A stretch of DNA of 64,000 nt from Flexifilum sp963727545. Lineage in GTDB: Bacteria > Chloroflexota > Anaerolineae > Aggregatilineales > Phototrophicaceae. The notes beneath the pieces are model-generated. The model saw only the letters and a list, made by a program, of their open reading frames with translations. It was not told where the DNA came from and did not search any database. The stretch is taken from contig CAVSGS010000025.1 of the NCBI GenBank assembly GCA_963727545.1, forward strand, positions 101,121 through 165,120. The letters run 5' to 3'. Position 1 is the stretch's first letter, and the number at the start of each line of letters is the position of its first letter. The position numbers were made by a program, and so were the translations under genes. Of this stretch, positions 41,559-50,807 are shown one piece after another.

Positions 41559-42464
41559 ATGCGCGAACTCAAGTACGAACTGGTGGACGTTTTCACCGAT
41601 AAACCTTTCGGTGGCAATCAACTCGCCGTCTTTACCAACCCCGGCGACCTCGACGCGGCGCTGATGCAGCAGATCGCGCGGGAACTCAACCTCTCGGAGA
41701 CGACGTTCGTCTTTCCGCCCGCTGACGCGCACAATCACTTTCGCGTGCGCATTTTCACGGCTGCCCGTGAACTCCCCTTCGCCGGGCATCCGACAGTTGG
41801 GACGGCGTTTGTTTTGCAGCACTTAGGCTTATTCGATCCGTCTGCTGAACTGCGGCTGGAAGAAGGCGTCGGCGTGATCGGCGTGACTTATGCGCCCCAG
41901 CCCGACGGTCAACTGCTGGTGACGATGCAGCAGCCGATCCCGCAGTTCGGCGCGATTGCCGCCGACCGTGCGGCAGTCGCGGCGCTGCTCTCGCTTGATG
42001 AGGGCGACTTGATCCCCGACTGCCCGGTGCAGGTGGTGTCGGCGGGCGTGCCCTTTCTCTACGTCCCGCTGCGCACGCTCGACGCGATCCGGCGCGTCCG
42101 CGTGCGGCTCGACCTGCTGGCGGATCAGCTTGAGGGGGTCGATTCGACCTACCTGTTCGTGTTCACGCCGCAAGTCGAGCGCGTCGGATCGACGGTGCAC
42201 GCGCGCATGTTCGCGCCGGAGTTGGGCATCACCGAAGACCCGGCGACCGGCTCCGCCAGCGGACCGCTGGGCGCATATCTGCTCAAGTATGGCTTGGTCG
42301 ATGCCGCGGCGGCGCAGCAGATGATCAGCGAGCAGGGCTTCGAGCTAGGGCGTCCGAGCATCCTCCACATCAGCGTGCAGACGAGCGGCGACACGATCAC
42401 GGCGGTCAGCGTCGGCGGCTACACCCAGCCAATCGGATCAGGCGTGCTTCAGCTCCAAGACTGA
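41559..42464 (+). CDS. PhzF-family isomerase/epimerase-like protein
   Basis: 301 residues. The N-terminal half has YELVDVFTDKPFGGNQLAVF, the catalytic glutamate in ELNLSETTFVFPP and the FTAARELPFAGHPTVGTAFV block. The C-terminal half has TEDPATGSASGPLGAYL. PhzF proteins isomerise by a diaminopimelate-epimerase-like fold. Most have unknown substrates, and no phenazine genes are here. ATG 41559. REP elements follow in the gap 42465-42686. Confidence 0.92.
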   Translation: MRELKYELVDVFTDKPFGGNQLAVFTNPGDLDAALMQQIARELNLSETTFVFPPADAHNHFRVRIFTAARELPFAGHPTVGTAFVLQHLGLFDPSAELRLEEGVGVIGVTYAPQPDGQLLVTMQQPIPQFGAIAADRAAVAALLSLDEGDLIPDCPVQVVSAGVPFLYVPLRTLDAIRRVRVRLDLLADQLEGVDSTYLFVFTPQVERVGSTVHARMFAPELGITEDPATGSASGPLGAYLLKYGLVDAAAAQQMISEQGFELGRPSILHISVQTSGDTITAVSVGGYTQPIGSGVLQLQD

Positions 42465-42503
42465 TTCACTCTAATGAACCGGCAGTACCCGATATGGTAA
42501 ATT

Positions 42504-42532
42504 GGTAGAGGCACAGCGCGCTGTGCCCCACC
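42504..42532. repeat. GAGGCACAGC...GCTGTGCCCC REP-family palindrome
   Basis: A variant with GCACAGCGCGCTGTGC as core, 40 bases after the PhzF stop. Confidence 0.7.
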
Positions 42533-42571
42533 TTCGACTCGCGGGTATAATGCGGACAGGATACAAAAATT

Positions 42572-42596
42572 CGGGCGTTATATATAACGCCCCTAC
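42572..42596. repeat. CGGGCGTTATATATAACGCCCCTAC palindrome, one arm truncated
   Basis: CGGGCGTTA/TAACGCCC stem with a preserved right end CCCCTAC. It resembles the copies at 60977 and 63963. The remainder of the gap before 42687 shows only a TATAATG box near 42546. Confidence 0.8.
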
Positions 42597-42686
42597 GGAC
42601 ACAAAATCACCGATTTTGATGGGTTCTAAACTCGTTATTACTCAGCACTCAGTCCTCGGTACTCAGTCCTTTTTTATGAGGTTTTC

Positions 42687-45647
42687 GTGGCATCAGTAAC
42701 TCAAGTCGTCCGGCGGCGGCACAAACGACAGGAACGGCGGCAGCAGCAGCGCAGCCAGCGCCGCTTATGGAACACCGTGATCGGCATTGCGCTGCTGGTG
42801 CTCGTCGTCATTCCCGGTGGACTGGCGCTGGGCAGCGCGGCGATCACCTATTCGCGGGCGGTGCAAAATCTGCCTGCGCCCGGCGAGGCGGCTGCCAACG
42901 GTGCCGCGCCGACCCAGTTCTTCGACAGCACCGGCTCGTCGCTGGTCTACACGCTGCAAAATCCGCTCAACAGCGATGCTCAAAACGGTGGCTGGGTGTC
43001 GATTGACACGCTGCCCCCCTACTTGATCGACGCGACGCTGGCGGCGGAAGACCCCGGTTTTCTCGACCGCCCCGGCTTCAATCCGATCGATACGTTGGTC
43101 AAGCTGTGGCGCAATTTGCTGATCGGCACGCTCGCGCCCGACGCGACCATCACCGGGCGGCTGGTGCGCAACGTGATCGCCCCGTTTGCCGATCTGCGCG
43201 GCAGCGCCAACGACGCCCGCGCCCACGAGATCGCCCTGATCGCCGAGATCAACCGGCGTTATACGCCGCGTCAGGTGCTCGAATGGCACTTGAACACCGA
43301 ATATTACGGCAACGAAGCCTACGGTATCGAAGCCGCCGCTCAGATTTACCTGAACAAGCGCGCCGTCGATTTGACGCTCGACGAGGCGGCGCTGCTGGCG
43401 GCGATCCCGACTGCGCCGCAGTACAACCCGTTCGCCAACGAGACGGCGGCACGCGGGCGGCAAACCGACCTGCTGCGTTCGATGATGAACTACGGCATGA
43501 TCACGCAGGAGACCTACACGACGGCAGCGGCGATCATCACGCCCATCAGTCGGGGGAATTACCTGCCGCCGGTCGCGCCGGAGTTCACGGTTTATGCGCG
43601 GGCGCAGGCGCAAGACATCCTCGATTCGCTCGGCTACGACGGGTCGCGCTTGCTGGCGCGCGGCAGCCTCAAGATCACGACCACGCTCGACCTCGACCTG
43701 TATCAGCAGAGCCTCTGTGTGCTCCAAGCGCAGCTCGCCCGGTTAGGCACGGCGAGCGTGCCGGGGAACTGTCCCGCCGCCGCTTACCTGCCGCCGCCTA
43801 CCGATCTCCCGGCGGGGGCGAACGCGCTGCCCGACAGCGGCTCGCTGGTGATCATCGACGCGGCGACCGGCGCGATCAAGAGCATGGTCGGCGATGCTTC
43901 CGCCGAGCAGTACGAACCGGGTCCGATTTTGCAGCCGTTCGTTTACTTGAGCGCTTTCACCTCCGGCGGCAGCTACACCCCGGCGACGATGGTCTTCGAC
44001 ATCCCTAACCAGTTCCCCGGCTCGGAAGAAGGGCTGATCTACACGGTCAGCAATCCTGACGGCAAATTCCGGGGACCGATGAATCTGCGCGAAGCGATGG
44101 GGGCGGGCTTGCTGCCACCAGCCGCCGACATCGCCAACAAGCAGGGCATGAACGTCATTTTGCAGACGGCGCATCAACTGGGGCTGAACAGCCTCGACGA
44201 GAACAGCTACGACCTGATGCTGCTCGAACGCGGCGGGCAGGTTTCGCTGCTCGATACCGCTTACGCTTACTCGGCGTTTGCCACGCTCGGCAGTCTGCGC
44301 GGCGTGCCGACCGAGCCGGTCGCGCGTGGCTTTCGCGGGCGCGACCCGGTGGCGGTCTTCGAAATTCAGGACGCCGACGGCAACATCCTCTGGAAATTCG
44401 ATCAGGAAGAAGCGGCTGCTTGCGGCACCTTCGACGTCTGCACGCTGCAGATGCAAGACAAGCTCGCCTACCTCGTCAACGACATCCTGTCGGATCAAGA
44501 GACGCGCTGGTCGATTCTCGGTCAGGGCAGCGCGCTCGACCTGTCGCGCCCCGGCGCGGTCGTCAACGGCTTGACCGGCGACCGTGAGGACGACTGGACG
44601 GTCGGCTACACGCCGCAGTACGTCGTCGGCGTGACGCTCAACCGCAGCGATGGCGCGGCGCTCACGCTCGACGACTTCGGCATGAACGGGGCGGCTCCGG
44701 TCTGGCGCGCGCTGACCGAGTACGTCCACGCGCGTTCCGGCATCGCGCCGACGCTCTGGGATCGCCCGGACTCGATTGTCGATGCGCTGGTCTGCGACAT
44801 CTCCGGCTTGCTGCCCAACGGCGTTTGCCCGACGCACAGTGAAATCTTCCTCGATGGCACCCAGCCGCGCACGACTGATACTTACTGGCGCACCGTCGAG
44901 ATCAACAACCAGACCGGGCAGTTGGCGAACTTCAACACGCCGACCGAATTGCGCAGCGAAGCCCGCTTCTTCGTGCCGCCGTCCGGTGCGCCGACCGACT
45001 GGTGGATCGCCAATCACCAGCCCTTGCCGCCGACTCAGTACGACGACGTGAGCAACCCGCAGGTGATCGACACGGTGCAGATCACGCGCCCGGCGCTGTT
45101 CGATTACGTCGGCGGCAGCGTGGACGTTTACGCTCAGATGGATACGGCGCAGATGGCGTATTTCCAGCTTGAGTATGGACAGGGTTTGCAGCCGAGCCAG
45201 TGGTTCAGCATCGGCGGACAGCAGACCGACTACGCGCCCGATCGCCCGGTCGGGACGTGGGACACGTCGGCGCTCGACGGGCTGTACAGCCTACGCTTGG
45301 TGGTCGTCTCAACCGACAACCGCCGCGAGAGCAGTGCGATTCAGGTGACGGTCGACAACGTGCCGCCGAAAGTGACGCTCGATTCGGTCGAACCGGGCAA
45401 AATCTATCGCTGGCCCGCTGACGCTTTTGTCTCGCTGCAAGCGACGGTGGATGACAACCTGACGGTCGATCGGGTCGAGTTCTATCGCAACGATCAACTG
45501 CTGGGCGCGGATCCGTCGTGGCCCTTCACGCTCGACTGGCGGATCGAGGGCTTAGGTCAGCAGACCTTCACCGCCATCGCCTTCGACGCGGTCGGCAATC
45601 AAGCCAGCGCGCAGGTCACCGTCGACGTGATCCGCGATGGGTCGTAG
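42687..45647 (+). CDS. Class A penicillin-binding protein with degenerate transpeptidase domain
   Basis: 986 residues from GTG 42687. A basic cytoplasmic start (RRRHKRQERRQQQ) and one helix (VIGIALLVLVVIPGGLALGS) precede a GT51 glycosyltransferase domain (~95-285) with the catalytic Glu121 in LAAEDPGF. ATITGRLVRN replaces the usual STITQQLVKN. In the transpeptidase domain (~390-700) the Ser and Lys of SxxK are replaced (PGPILQPF; Pro413, Gln416), SxN reads G-L-L (474-476) and KTG reads L-T-G (629-631). Transpeptidation is therefore unlikely. Two Ig-like domains fill ~790-980. It probably acts as a membrane-bound, outward-facing glycan synthase or scaffold. Confidence 0.88.
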   Translation: MASVTQVVRRRHKRQERRQQQRSQRRLWNTVIGIALLVLVVIPGGLALGSAAITYSRAVQNLPAPGEAAANGAAPTQFFDSTGSSLVYTLQNPLNSDAQNGGWVSIDTLPPYLIDATLAAEDPGFLDRPGFNPIDTLVKLWRNLLIGTLAPDATITGRLVRNVIAPFADLRGSANDARAHEIALIAEINRRYTPRQVLEWHLNTEYYGNEAYGIEAAAQIYLNKRAVDLTLDEAALLAAIPTAPQYNPFANETAARGRQTDLLRSMMNYGMITQETYTTAAAIITPISRGNYLPPVAPEFTVYARAQAQDILDSLGYDGSRLLARGSLKITTTLDLDLYQQSLCVLQAQLARLGTASVPGNCPAAAYLPPPTDLPAGANALPDSGSLVIIDAATGAIKSMVGDASAEQYEPGPILQPFVYLSAFTSGGSYTPATMVFDIPNQFPGSEEGLIYTVSNPDGKFRGPMNLREAMGAGLLPPAADIANKQGMNVILQTAHQLGLNSLDENSYDLMLLERGGQVSLLDTAYAYSAFATLGSLRGVPTEPVARGFRGRDPVAVFEIQDADGNILWKFDQEEAAACGTFDVCTLQMQDKLAYLVNDILSDQETRWSILGQGSALDLSRPGAVVNGLTGDREDDWTVGYTPQYVVGVTLNRSDGAALTLDDFGMNGAAPVWRALTEYVHARSGIAPTLWDRPDSIVDALVCDISGLLPNGVCPTHSEIFLDGTQPRTTDTYWRTVEINNQTGQLANFNTPTELRSEARFFVPPSGAPTDWWIANHQPLPPTQYDDVSNPQVIDTVQITRPALFDYVGGSVDVYAQMDTAQMAYFQLEYGQGLQPSQWFSIGGQQTDYAPDRPVGTWDTSALDGLYSLRLVVVSTDNRRESSAIQVTVDNVPPKVTLDSVEPGKIYRWPADAFVSLQATVDDNLTVDRVEFYRNDQLLGADPSWPFTLDWRIEGLGQQTFTAIAFDAVGNQASAQVTVDVIRDGS

Positions 45648-45695
45648 CTTCTCATGCTACAATAGCGTTAGTTGTTGAGTCGAAGGACGTAAGCG

Positions 45696-46028
45696 ATGGA
45701 AGCGCCGAAAATCACGGTTCCCATTCATACCGATGAGCATGGAACGATCCGCGTCGGCGGCACGCGGGTGACGCTTGACACCGTAATCGCGTGCTATCAT
45801 CAAGGCGATACGCCGGAGCGTATCCACAGTGGTTTCTCGACGCTGAAATTAGCGGATATTTACGCAGTGATCGGCTACTACTTGAGCAATCAGGAGGAAG
45901 TTGATGCATATCTGCGTCAGCAGGATGAGGAAGCGGAACAGCTTCGCCATCAATTGGAAATAGAGAACCCGGAATTGTTCGCGCTTGAGGGCAAATTTCG
46001 CAAATTGCTTGCCGATCGAGCGAAATAA
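45696..46028 (+). CDS. DUF433 protein, antitoxin of a toxin-antitoxin-like pair
   Basis: 110 residues. The DUF433 winged-helix pattern is seen in EHGTIRVGGTRVTLDTVIAC, then DTPERIHSGFSTLKLADIYA and VIGYYLSNQEEVDAYL. These proteins bind DNA and are commonly encoded beside DUF5615 PIN-like toxins. The stop is directly followed by the DUF5615 ATG at 46029. A TACAAT box lies at about 45658. The C-terminal ~40 residues are charged and probably contact the toxin (inference). Confidence 0.85.
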   Translation: MEAPKITVPIHTDEHGTIRVGGTRVTLDTVIACYHQGDTPERIHSGFSTLKLADIYAVIGYYLSNQEEVDAYLRQQDEEAEQLRHQLEIENPELFALEGKFRKLLADRAK

Positions 46029-46382
46029 ATGCGTTTGCTCGCCGATGAAAACTTCGACAACGATATCCTACGCGGCGTTCAGCGAGCAAATCCTGATCTG
46101 GACATACTTCGGGTACAGGATACTGAAGTTTATCAAGCAGACGATCCTATCGTTTTGGCTTGGGCGGCTGAAGACGGAAGGATTCTGCTTACGCATGACA
46201 AGAAGACGATTCCATACTACGCAAATGAACGGGTTGCCGCCGGATTATCTATGCCGGGTGTCATTGAAGTGCTGAAACAGCAAATGTCGCTGGGGCAGGC
46301 AATTGAAGAACTACTGATCTTCATCGGCGCGAGCGACCCGTCCGAATACGAGAATCGCGTCATCTATTTGCCGCTGCGCTAG
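46029..46382 (+). CDS. DUF5615 PIN-like protein, putative toxin
   Basis: 117 residues. LLADENFDNDILRGVQRANP, then VLAWAAEDGRILLTHDKKTI carries the acidic residues of PIN-like (Mut7-C type) nucleases (D and E at the N-terminus, HD in the middle). It starts on the base after the DUF433 stop, as in other DUF433/DUF5615 pairs. RNase activity is inferred from the fold, not shown. Confidence 0.85.
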   Translation: MRLLADENFDNDILRGVQRANPDLDILRVQDTEVYQADDPIVLAWAAEDGRILLTHDKKTIPYYANERVAAGLSMPGVIEVLKQQMSLGQAIEELLIFIGASDPSEYENRVIYLPLR

Positions 46383-46524
46383 CGGCGAAATTAGTCCCCT
46401 CCAGCTAACCCACTGAATGACCGAAATAAATCGCTGCTCGCTCCGTCGGCGAGATTGTGGGGTTTGCGGTTCGCTTTCCTCTACTTGTGCTAGAATTTGG
46501 GAGTGCGAAGAACCGAGGAGGATC

Positions 46525-47226
46525 ATGACCGAACAACCGAACCAGTCGAAATCGGTTGAGGACTTTCTGAAGGCGGTTTATAGCCTACAGCAGGAATCCG
46601 AACGGGTTTCGACTAACACCCTCCGCGATGCGCTCAACATCACCGCGCCGTCCGTCACCGACATGGCGCAGCGGTTGGTCGCCGCCGGGCTGGTCGATTA
46701 TCAGAAGTATCGTGGCGTGGTGCTGACCGACGCCGGACGTGAGATCGCGCTCAGGGTGATCCGCCGTCATCGCTTGATCGAACTCTACTTAATGCGCGAA
46801 CTCGGCTACCAACTGCACGAAGTCCACGCCGAAGCTGAGCGGCTCGAACACGCCGTCTCGGATCAGTTCGTCGAGGCGCTGGCGCTCAAGCTCGGCAATC
46901 CCGAAATCGACCCACACGGCGACCCGATCCCGTCGGCGGAAGGGGTGATTACCCAGCGCCACTTGCTGCGGCTGACCGAACTCGCCACCGGCAGGCAGGC
47001 GACGATCTCGCGCCTCAACACCAGCGACTCCGGGATGCTTCAGCACATGCTCGACCGGGGCTTTCAGCTTGACGTCCGCGTCGAGGTCGTCGAACGCGAT
47101 CCCTATAACGGTCCGATCACTGTGCTGATCGACGGCAAGCGCGCCGTCGTCGGGCATCAAGTCGCCGACAGCATCCTCGTCGCGCCGGACGTCTCCGACG
47201 ACGAAGAAGACGATTCTGAGGAATAA
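46525..47226 (+). CDS. DtxR/MntR-family metal-dependent transcriptional regulator
   Basis: 233 residues. The winged helix is SVEDFLKAVYSLQQESERVS with LRDALNITAPSVTDMAQRLV. The dimerisation/metal-binding domain is RRHRLIELYLMRELGYQLHE and HAEAERLEHAVSDQFVEAL. An FeoA-like SH3 domain follows (ITQRHLLRLTELATGRQATI). ATG 46525 follows GAGGAGG. It likely represses metal uptake when iron or manganese is plentiful. No transporter gene is adjacent, so its targets are elsewhere. Confidence 0.93.
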   Translation: MTEQPNQSKSVEDFLKAVYSLQQESERVSTNTLRDALNITAPSVTDMAQRLVAAGLVDYQKYRGVVLTDAGREIALRVIRRHRLIELYLMRELGYQLHEVHAEAERLEHAVSDQFVEALALKLGNPEIDPHGDPIPSAEGVITQRHLLRLTELATGRQATISRLNTSDSGMLQHMLDRGFQLDVRVEVVERDPYNGPITVLIDGKRAVVGHQVADSILVAPDVSDDEEDDSEE

Positions 47227-47360
47227 TTTCCGCCACTTTTTGCCTATAAATACTTCGTAAGAAATGTCGTGATTTAGTTGACTCGGCTGGTGGGTCGGCA
47301 TACCATATAAGGAGCGATGAAACATTTTTTCGATCCGCAACCGAGACGACTTAGCAACGT

Positions 47361-48260
47361 ATGGCAAAAGACTACTATAAAACGCTGGGCGTAAGCCGCA
47401 GCGCGAGCGAGAAAGAAATCAAACAGGCGTTCCGCAAACTGGCGAAGAAACACCACCCGGACGCCAACCCGAACGATCCTTCCGCCGAGGCGCGCTTCAA
47501 GGAGCTGAATGAAGCTTACGAAGTGCTCGGCGATAAAGAAAAACGCCAGATGTACGACCAATTCGGCACGGCGAATCCGCAGCAGGCATGGGGCGGAGCC
47601 GGTGGCGCGCGCCCCGGCAGCAGCGGTCCCTTCACCTACACGACGACCAACACCGATTTCGGCGATCTGGGCGATATTTTCGGATCGCTGTTCGGTCGCC
47701 AGCGCGGACGCAGCAGCACGAACGCGAATCCGTTCGGCGGCGCGGCGAGCATCAAGGGGCAGGACATCGAGCAGCGCGTCAACATCACGCTGCAAGAAGC
47801 CTACAGCGGCGCGACTCGCCTGATCACCAAAGGCGATCGCACCGTCCGCGTGAGCATCCCTGCCGGGGCGAAAACCGGCACCAAAGTGCGGCTGGCGGGC
47901 GAAGGCGAGCCGAGTTTCAACGGCGGTCAGCCCGGCGATTTGTACTTGATCGTCGAGGTCGAGCCGGATAATCGCTTCGAGCGCGACGGCGACAACCTGA
48001 CGACCGAGGTCAAGGTCGATATGTTCACGGCGCTGCTCGGCGGCGAAGCCGAAGTGCCGACGCTTGGACGCCCGATCACGCTGAAGATCCCGGCGGGTAC
48101 GCAGTCGGGGCGCAAATTCCGCTTGAGCGGCAAAGGGATGCCGGTGCTCGGTCAAACGGACAAGCACGGCGACCTCTATGCGCGCGTGCTCGTCACCGTG
48201 CCGGAGCACCTCACCGATACCCAGCGCGAACTGGTCGAGCAACTTCGAGCGACCTTTTGA
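47361..48260 (+). CDS. DnaJ-type co-chaperone without zinc finger (CbpA-like)
   Basis: 299 residues. The J domain (1-70) has the HPD motif in KKHHPDANPND. A Gly/Ser-rich linker (~75-130) is followed by two C-terminal substrate-binding domains (QDIEQRVNITLQEAYSGATR, DNLTTEVKVDMFTALLGGEA). The CxxCxGxG zinc region of full DnaJ is missing, as in CbpA. It stimulates DnaK ATPase activity. No dnaK or grpE is near. ATG 47361. Confidence 0.93.
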   Translation: MAKDYYKTLGVSRSASEKEIKQAFRKLAKKHHPDANPNDPSAEARFKELNEAYEVLGDKEKRQMYDQFGTANPQQAWGGAGGARPGSSGPFTYTTTNTDFGDLGDIFGSLFGRQRGRSSTNANPFGGAASIKGQDIEQRVNITLQEAYSGATRLITKGDRTVRVSIPAGAKTGTKVRLAGEGEPSFNGGQPGDLYLIVEVEPDNRFERDGDNLTTEVKVDMFTALLGGEAEVPTLGRPITLKIPAGTQSGRKFRLSGKGMPVLGQTDKHGDLYARVLVTVPEHLTDTQRELVEQLRATF

Positions 48261-48374
48261 CGTGCTCGCTTTCGAGCCAATCCGTGTACAATGAACAGGA
48301 ACGTTGATCGTCAGCGCTCCTGTTTTTTGTTTGAACGCGCGCATATAACCGTAGATTTGAGGTTTATCGGAACT

Positions 48375-49613
48375 ATGTTGAAACAGAAAATTTACGTGGC
48401 GGCTGTCCTCCTCGCCCTCCTGATCGCGGGCTGCCAGTCCGCGTCAAGCGCACCGCAGAGCGCGGTCGCCAGCACGCCGCTCAACGCGCTGGTCTCCTAT
48501 CAAGCGCAGGGGCGCGAGACGCCGACCCCCGTGCCGCAGGACATTATCGACGCAGCCGACGCCGAATATCTGCTGCTGACCAACGTCTATGACCGGGTGA
48601 CGCCCTCGGTGGTTTACATCGACGTGACCATCAGCACGCCGCATCCCGGCGTCACCGATCAAGCCAGCGGCTCCGGCTTCATCTACGACGATACCGGCTA
48701 CATCATCACCAACGCCCACGTCGTCAACGACGCGACCGACATCCTCGTCACCTTCCACGATGGCGTGGTCACCCCGGCGACCGTCGTCGGCGTGGATGCT
48801 TATGCCGACATCGCCGTGATCAAGGTCGAGGGCGTCGATCGCTCGGAACTGGTGCCGGTCGTCTTCGGCGATTCGGATAACCTGCACGTCGGTCAGCGCG
48901 CCATCGCCATCGGCAATCCCTTCGGGCTGGCGAGTTCCATGACCGTCGGCATCATCAGCGGCTTGGGGCGACAGCTTCCGTCCGCCGAATTGGTGACCAA
49001 CACCGTCGGTGGCTTTAACAACCCATCGATCATTCAGGTCGATGCCGACATTAACCCCGGTAACAGCGGCGGACCGCTGCTCGATTCGCACGGCGAAGTG
49101 ATCGGCGTGAATACCGCCATCCGCACCGAGTCGGGCGTGTTCGAGGGCGTCGGCTTCGCCGTGCCGTCCAAGACGGTGCAGCGGGTCGTGCCGGAGTTGA
49201 TCGACAAGGGCAGCGTGACCTACTCATGGCTGGGCATTTACACCGTCCCGGCGGAAAACGGCATGAGCGTGGCGGGCTTGGCGAAAGACCTCAACCTGCC
49301 GGTGACGGCGGGGGTGCTGGTCGAGAACGTCAGCGCGAACTCGCCCGCCGCTAAAGCTGATCTACATGGCGGTAATCACTCGGTTTCGGTGCGCGGGCGC
49401 GACATCTGCGCGGGTGGCGACATCATCGTCTCGGTCAACGACCACTACGTCAACACGATGGACGATCTGGTCGCTTATCTGGTTGCCAACACCAAACCGG
49501 GCGACACCATCAATCTGCTGGTGATCCGCGGCGGTGACACCTTTGACGTGCCGCTGACGCTCGAAGCGCGCCCGACTGACGATCTGAGCCTGCAACCTGT
49601 CTGTGGTGGATAG
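48375..49613 (+). CDS. htrA: HtrA/DegP-family serine protease, probable lipoprotein
   Basis: 412 residues from ATG 48375. Lipobox LLIAGC indicates lipid anchoring on the outer face of the membrane. The trypsin-like triad is H115 (TNAHVVND), D145 (YADIAVIKV) and S231 (NPGNSGGPL). One PDZ domain follows (~300-395; GGDIIVSVNDHYVNTMDDLV). It degrades or chaperones damaged extracytoplasmic proteins. A HTVSHNG-like insertion (HGGNHSVSVRGRDICAG) lengthens the PDZ binding loop. A TACAAT box lies near 48286. Confidence 0.93.
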   Translation: MLKQKIYVAAVLLALLIAGCQSASSAPQSAVASTPLNALVSYQAQGRETPTPVPQDIIDAADAEYLLLTNVYDRVTPSVVYIDVTISTPHPGVTDQASGSGFIYDDTGYIITNAHVVNDATDILVTFHDGVVTPATVVGVDAYADIAVIKVEGVDRSELVPVVFGDSDNLHVGQRAIAIGNPFGLASSMTVGIISGLGRQLPSAELVTNTVGGFNNPSIIQVDADINPGNSGGPLLDSHGEVIGVNTAIRTESGVFEGVGFAVPSKTVQRVVPELIDKGSVTYSWLGIYTVPAENGMSVAGLAKDLNLPVTAGVLVENVSANSPAAKADLHGGNHSVSVRGRDICAGGDIIVSVNDHYVNTMDDLVAYLVANTKPGDTINLLVIRGGDTFDVPLTLEARPTDDLSLQPVCGG

Positions 49614-49622
49614 CTAGTTACC

Positions 49623-50162
49623 ATGGAAACGCTCGAAACGGCACGACTGCGGCTGCGCCCCTTCACCACTGCCGACGTTGATGCTTACTACACTCGCATC
49701 AGCAGCGATGCCGACGTGATGCGTTATCTCCCCGGTGGTGTGCCTCGCTCGCGCAGCGACAGCGCGTGGGTGGTCGATTACTTTATGCGCCACGCCGACC
49801 TGCACGGCTTCGGGATTTGGGCGGTCGAGGACAAAGCCAGCGGCGAGTTGATTGGTCACGCCGGGCTGGAATACATCCCCACCGCCAAGGATGTCGAGAT
49901 CGCCTACACGCTGGCGCGAGCTTACTGGGGGCGCGGCTTGGCGACTGAAGCCGCCCGCGCCAGCCTGAGCTACGGCTTCGAAGCGCTCAACCTCGAGGAA
50001 ATCTACGGCTTGGCGTTCCCGCAGAACGTCGCTTCTCAGAGCGTGATGCGCAAAATCGGGATGCTCGATCAAGGCATTACCGAACGCTTCTACGGTGAGT
50101 GGCTGGCGTGCTTCCGGTTGACGCAAGCGGAATACCTTGCGCGACTTGAGCAGCAACCCTGA
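49623..50162 (+). CDS. GNAT N-acetyltransferase, RimJ/RimL type
   Basis: 179 residues. It opens LETARLRLRPFTTADVDAYY. The acetyl-CoA block is EIAYTLARAYWGRGLATEAA, and NVASQSVMRKIGMLD is typical. It starts 9 bases after the HtrA stop and may be cotranscribed with it. The substrate is unknown. It is the third GNAT gene in the window and is not closely similar to the other two by eye. Confidence 0.85.
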   Translation: METLETARLRLRPFTTADVDAYYTRISSDADVMRYLPGGVPRSRSDSAWVVDYFMRHADLHGFGIWAVEDKASGELIGHAGLEYIPTAKDVEIAYTLARAYWGRGLATEAARASLSYGFEALNLEEIYGLAFPQNVASQSVMRKIGMLDQGITERFYGEWLACFRLTQAEYLARLEQQP

Positions 50163-50167
50163 TCTAC

Positions 50168-50758
50168 TTGAGACGCATTCGGCGTTTAATCCTTGCGGTT
50201 GTTCTGGGTATAGCTACGCTGGTCATGTGTGTGGTGCCGCTTCTGATTGGCGTTGGGCTGATTTGGTTTGGTATGGGTGAGCAAGCCGTTTTTCGCTTGA
50301 AGCTGCCGACTTACGCTTCGGCGCAAGAGGTGGCGAATGCTTATTATGACTATGGCGCGAGTGCTGGCTACCAAGTTGTCTACTTCTGGACGGAGCAGCC
50401 GATTGACGAAGTGCGCGCCTACTACGAGACGTTCACGCAGCCCTTTGCGAAAGTCAGCTATCTGAATACTGAGGTGCCAACCTATCGAAGCGTTTTCAAT
50501 CCATCCGGCAAGCCGCTGCCGGTTGTCACTGACGAGTTCTCACGCGAAACGCTCGATCTTGCTCAAACCGGCGACTGTTATTACCGTCTTCCCTATGAAT
50601 GCATACGGGTGCTGCTGTTCGATTTCAGCGAAATAGGCTCAATCGACTTGCCGGTGTTTAACGCGGGACGCGCTGTTCGAACGCCCGCCCCGCTTGCGCC
50701 GACCTTTCACGGTGGAACATTGATTGTCTACAGCTACTTCGTGAGCGACATTTCTTAG
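50168..50758 (+). CDS. Membrane-anchored protein of unknown function
   Basis: 196 residues from TTG 50168, 5 bases after the GNAT stop. A basic N-terminus (RRIRRL) and a long hydrophobic segment (LAVVLGIATLVMCVVPLLIG, residues ~8-37) anchor an outward domain. That domain contains SAQEVANAYYDYGASAGYQV, VVYFWTEQPIDEVRAYYETF and two Cys (DCYYRL, YECIRV). No family was recognised. Confidence 0.65.
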   Translation: MRRIRRLILAVVLGIATLVMCVVPLLIGVGLIWFGMGEQAVFRLKLPTYASAQEVANAYYDYGASAGYQVVYFWTEQPIDEVRAYYETFTQPFAKVSYLNTEVPTYRSVFNPSGKPLPVVTDEFSRETLDLAQTGDCYYRLPYECIRVLLFDFSEIGSIDLPVFNAGRAVRTPAPLAPTFHGGTLIVYSYFVSDIS

Positions 50759-50807
50759 TTGACTCGCAGAGTGAGGTTATTTTGCTGCTTATGAACAGGA
50801 GTAATAC

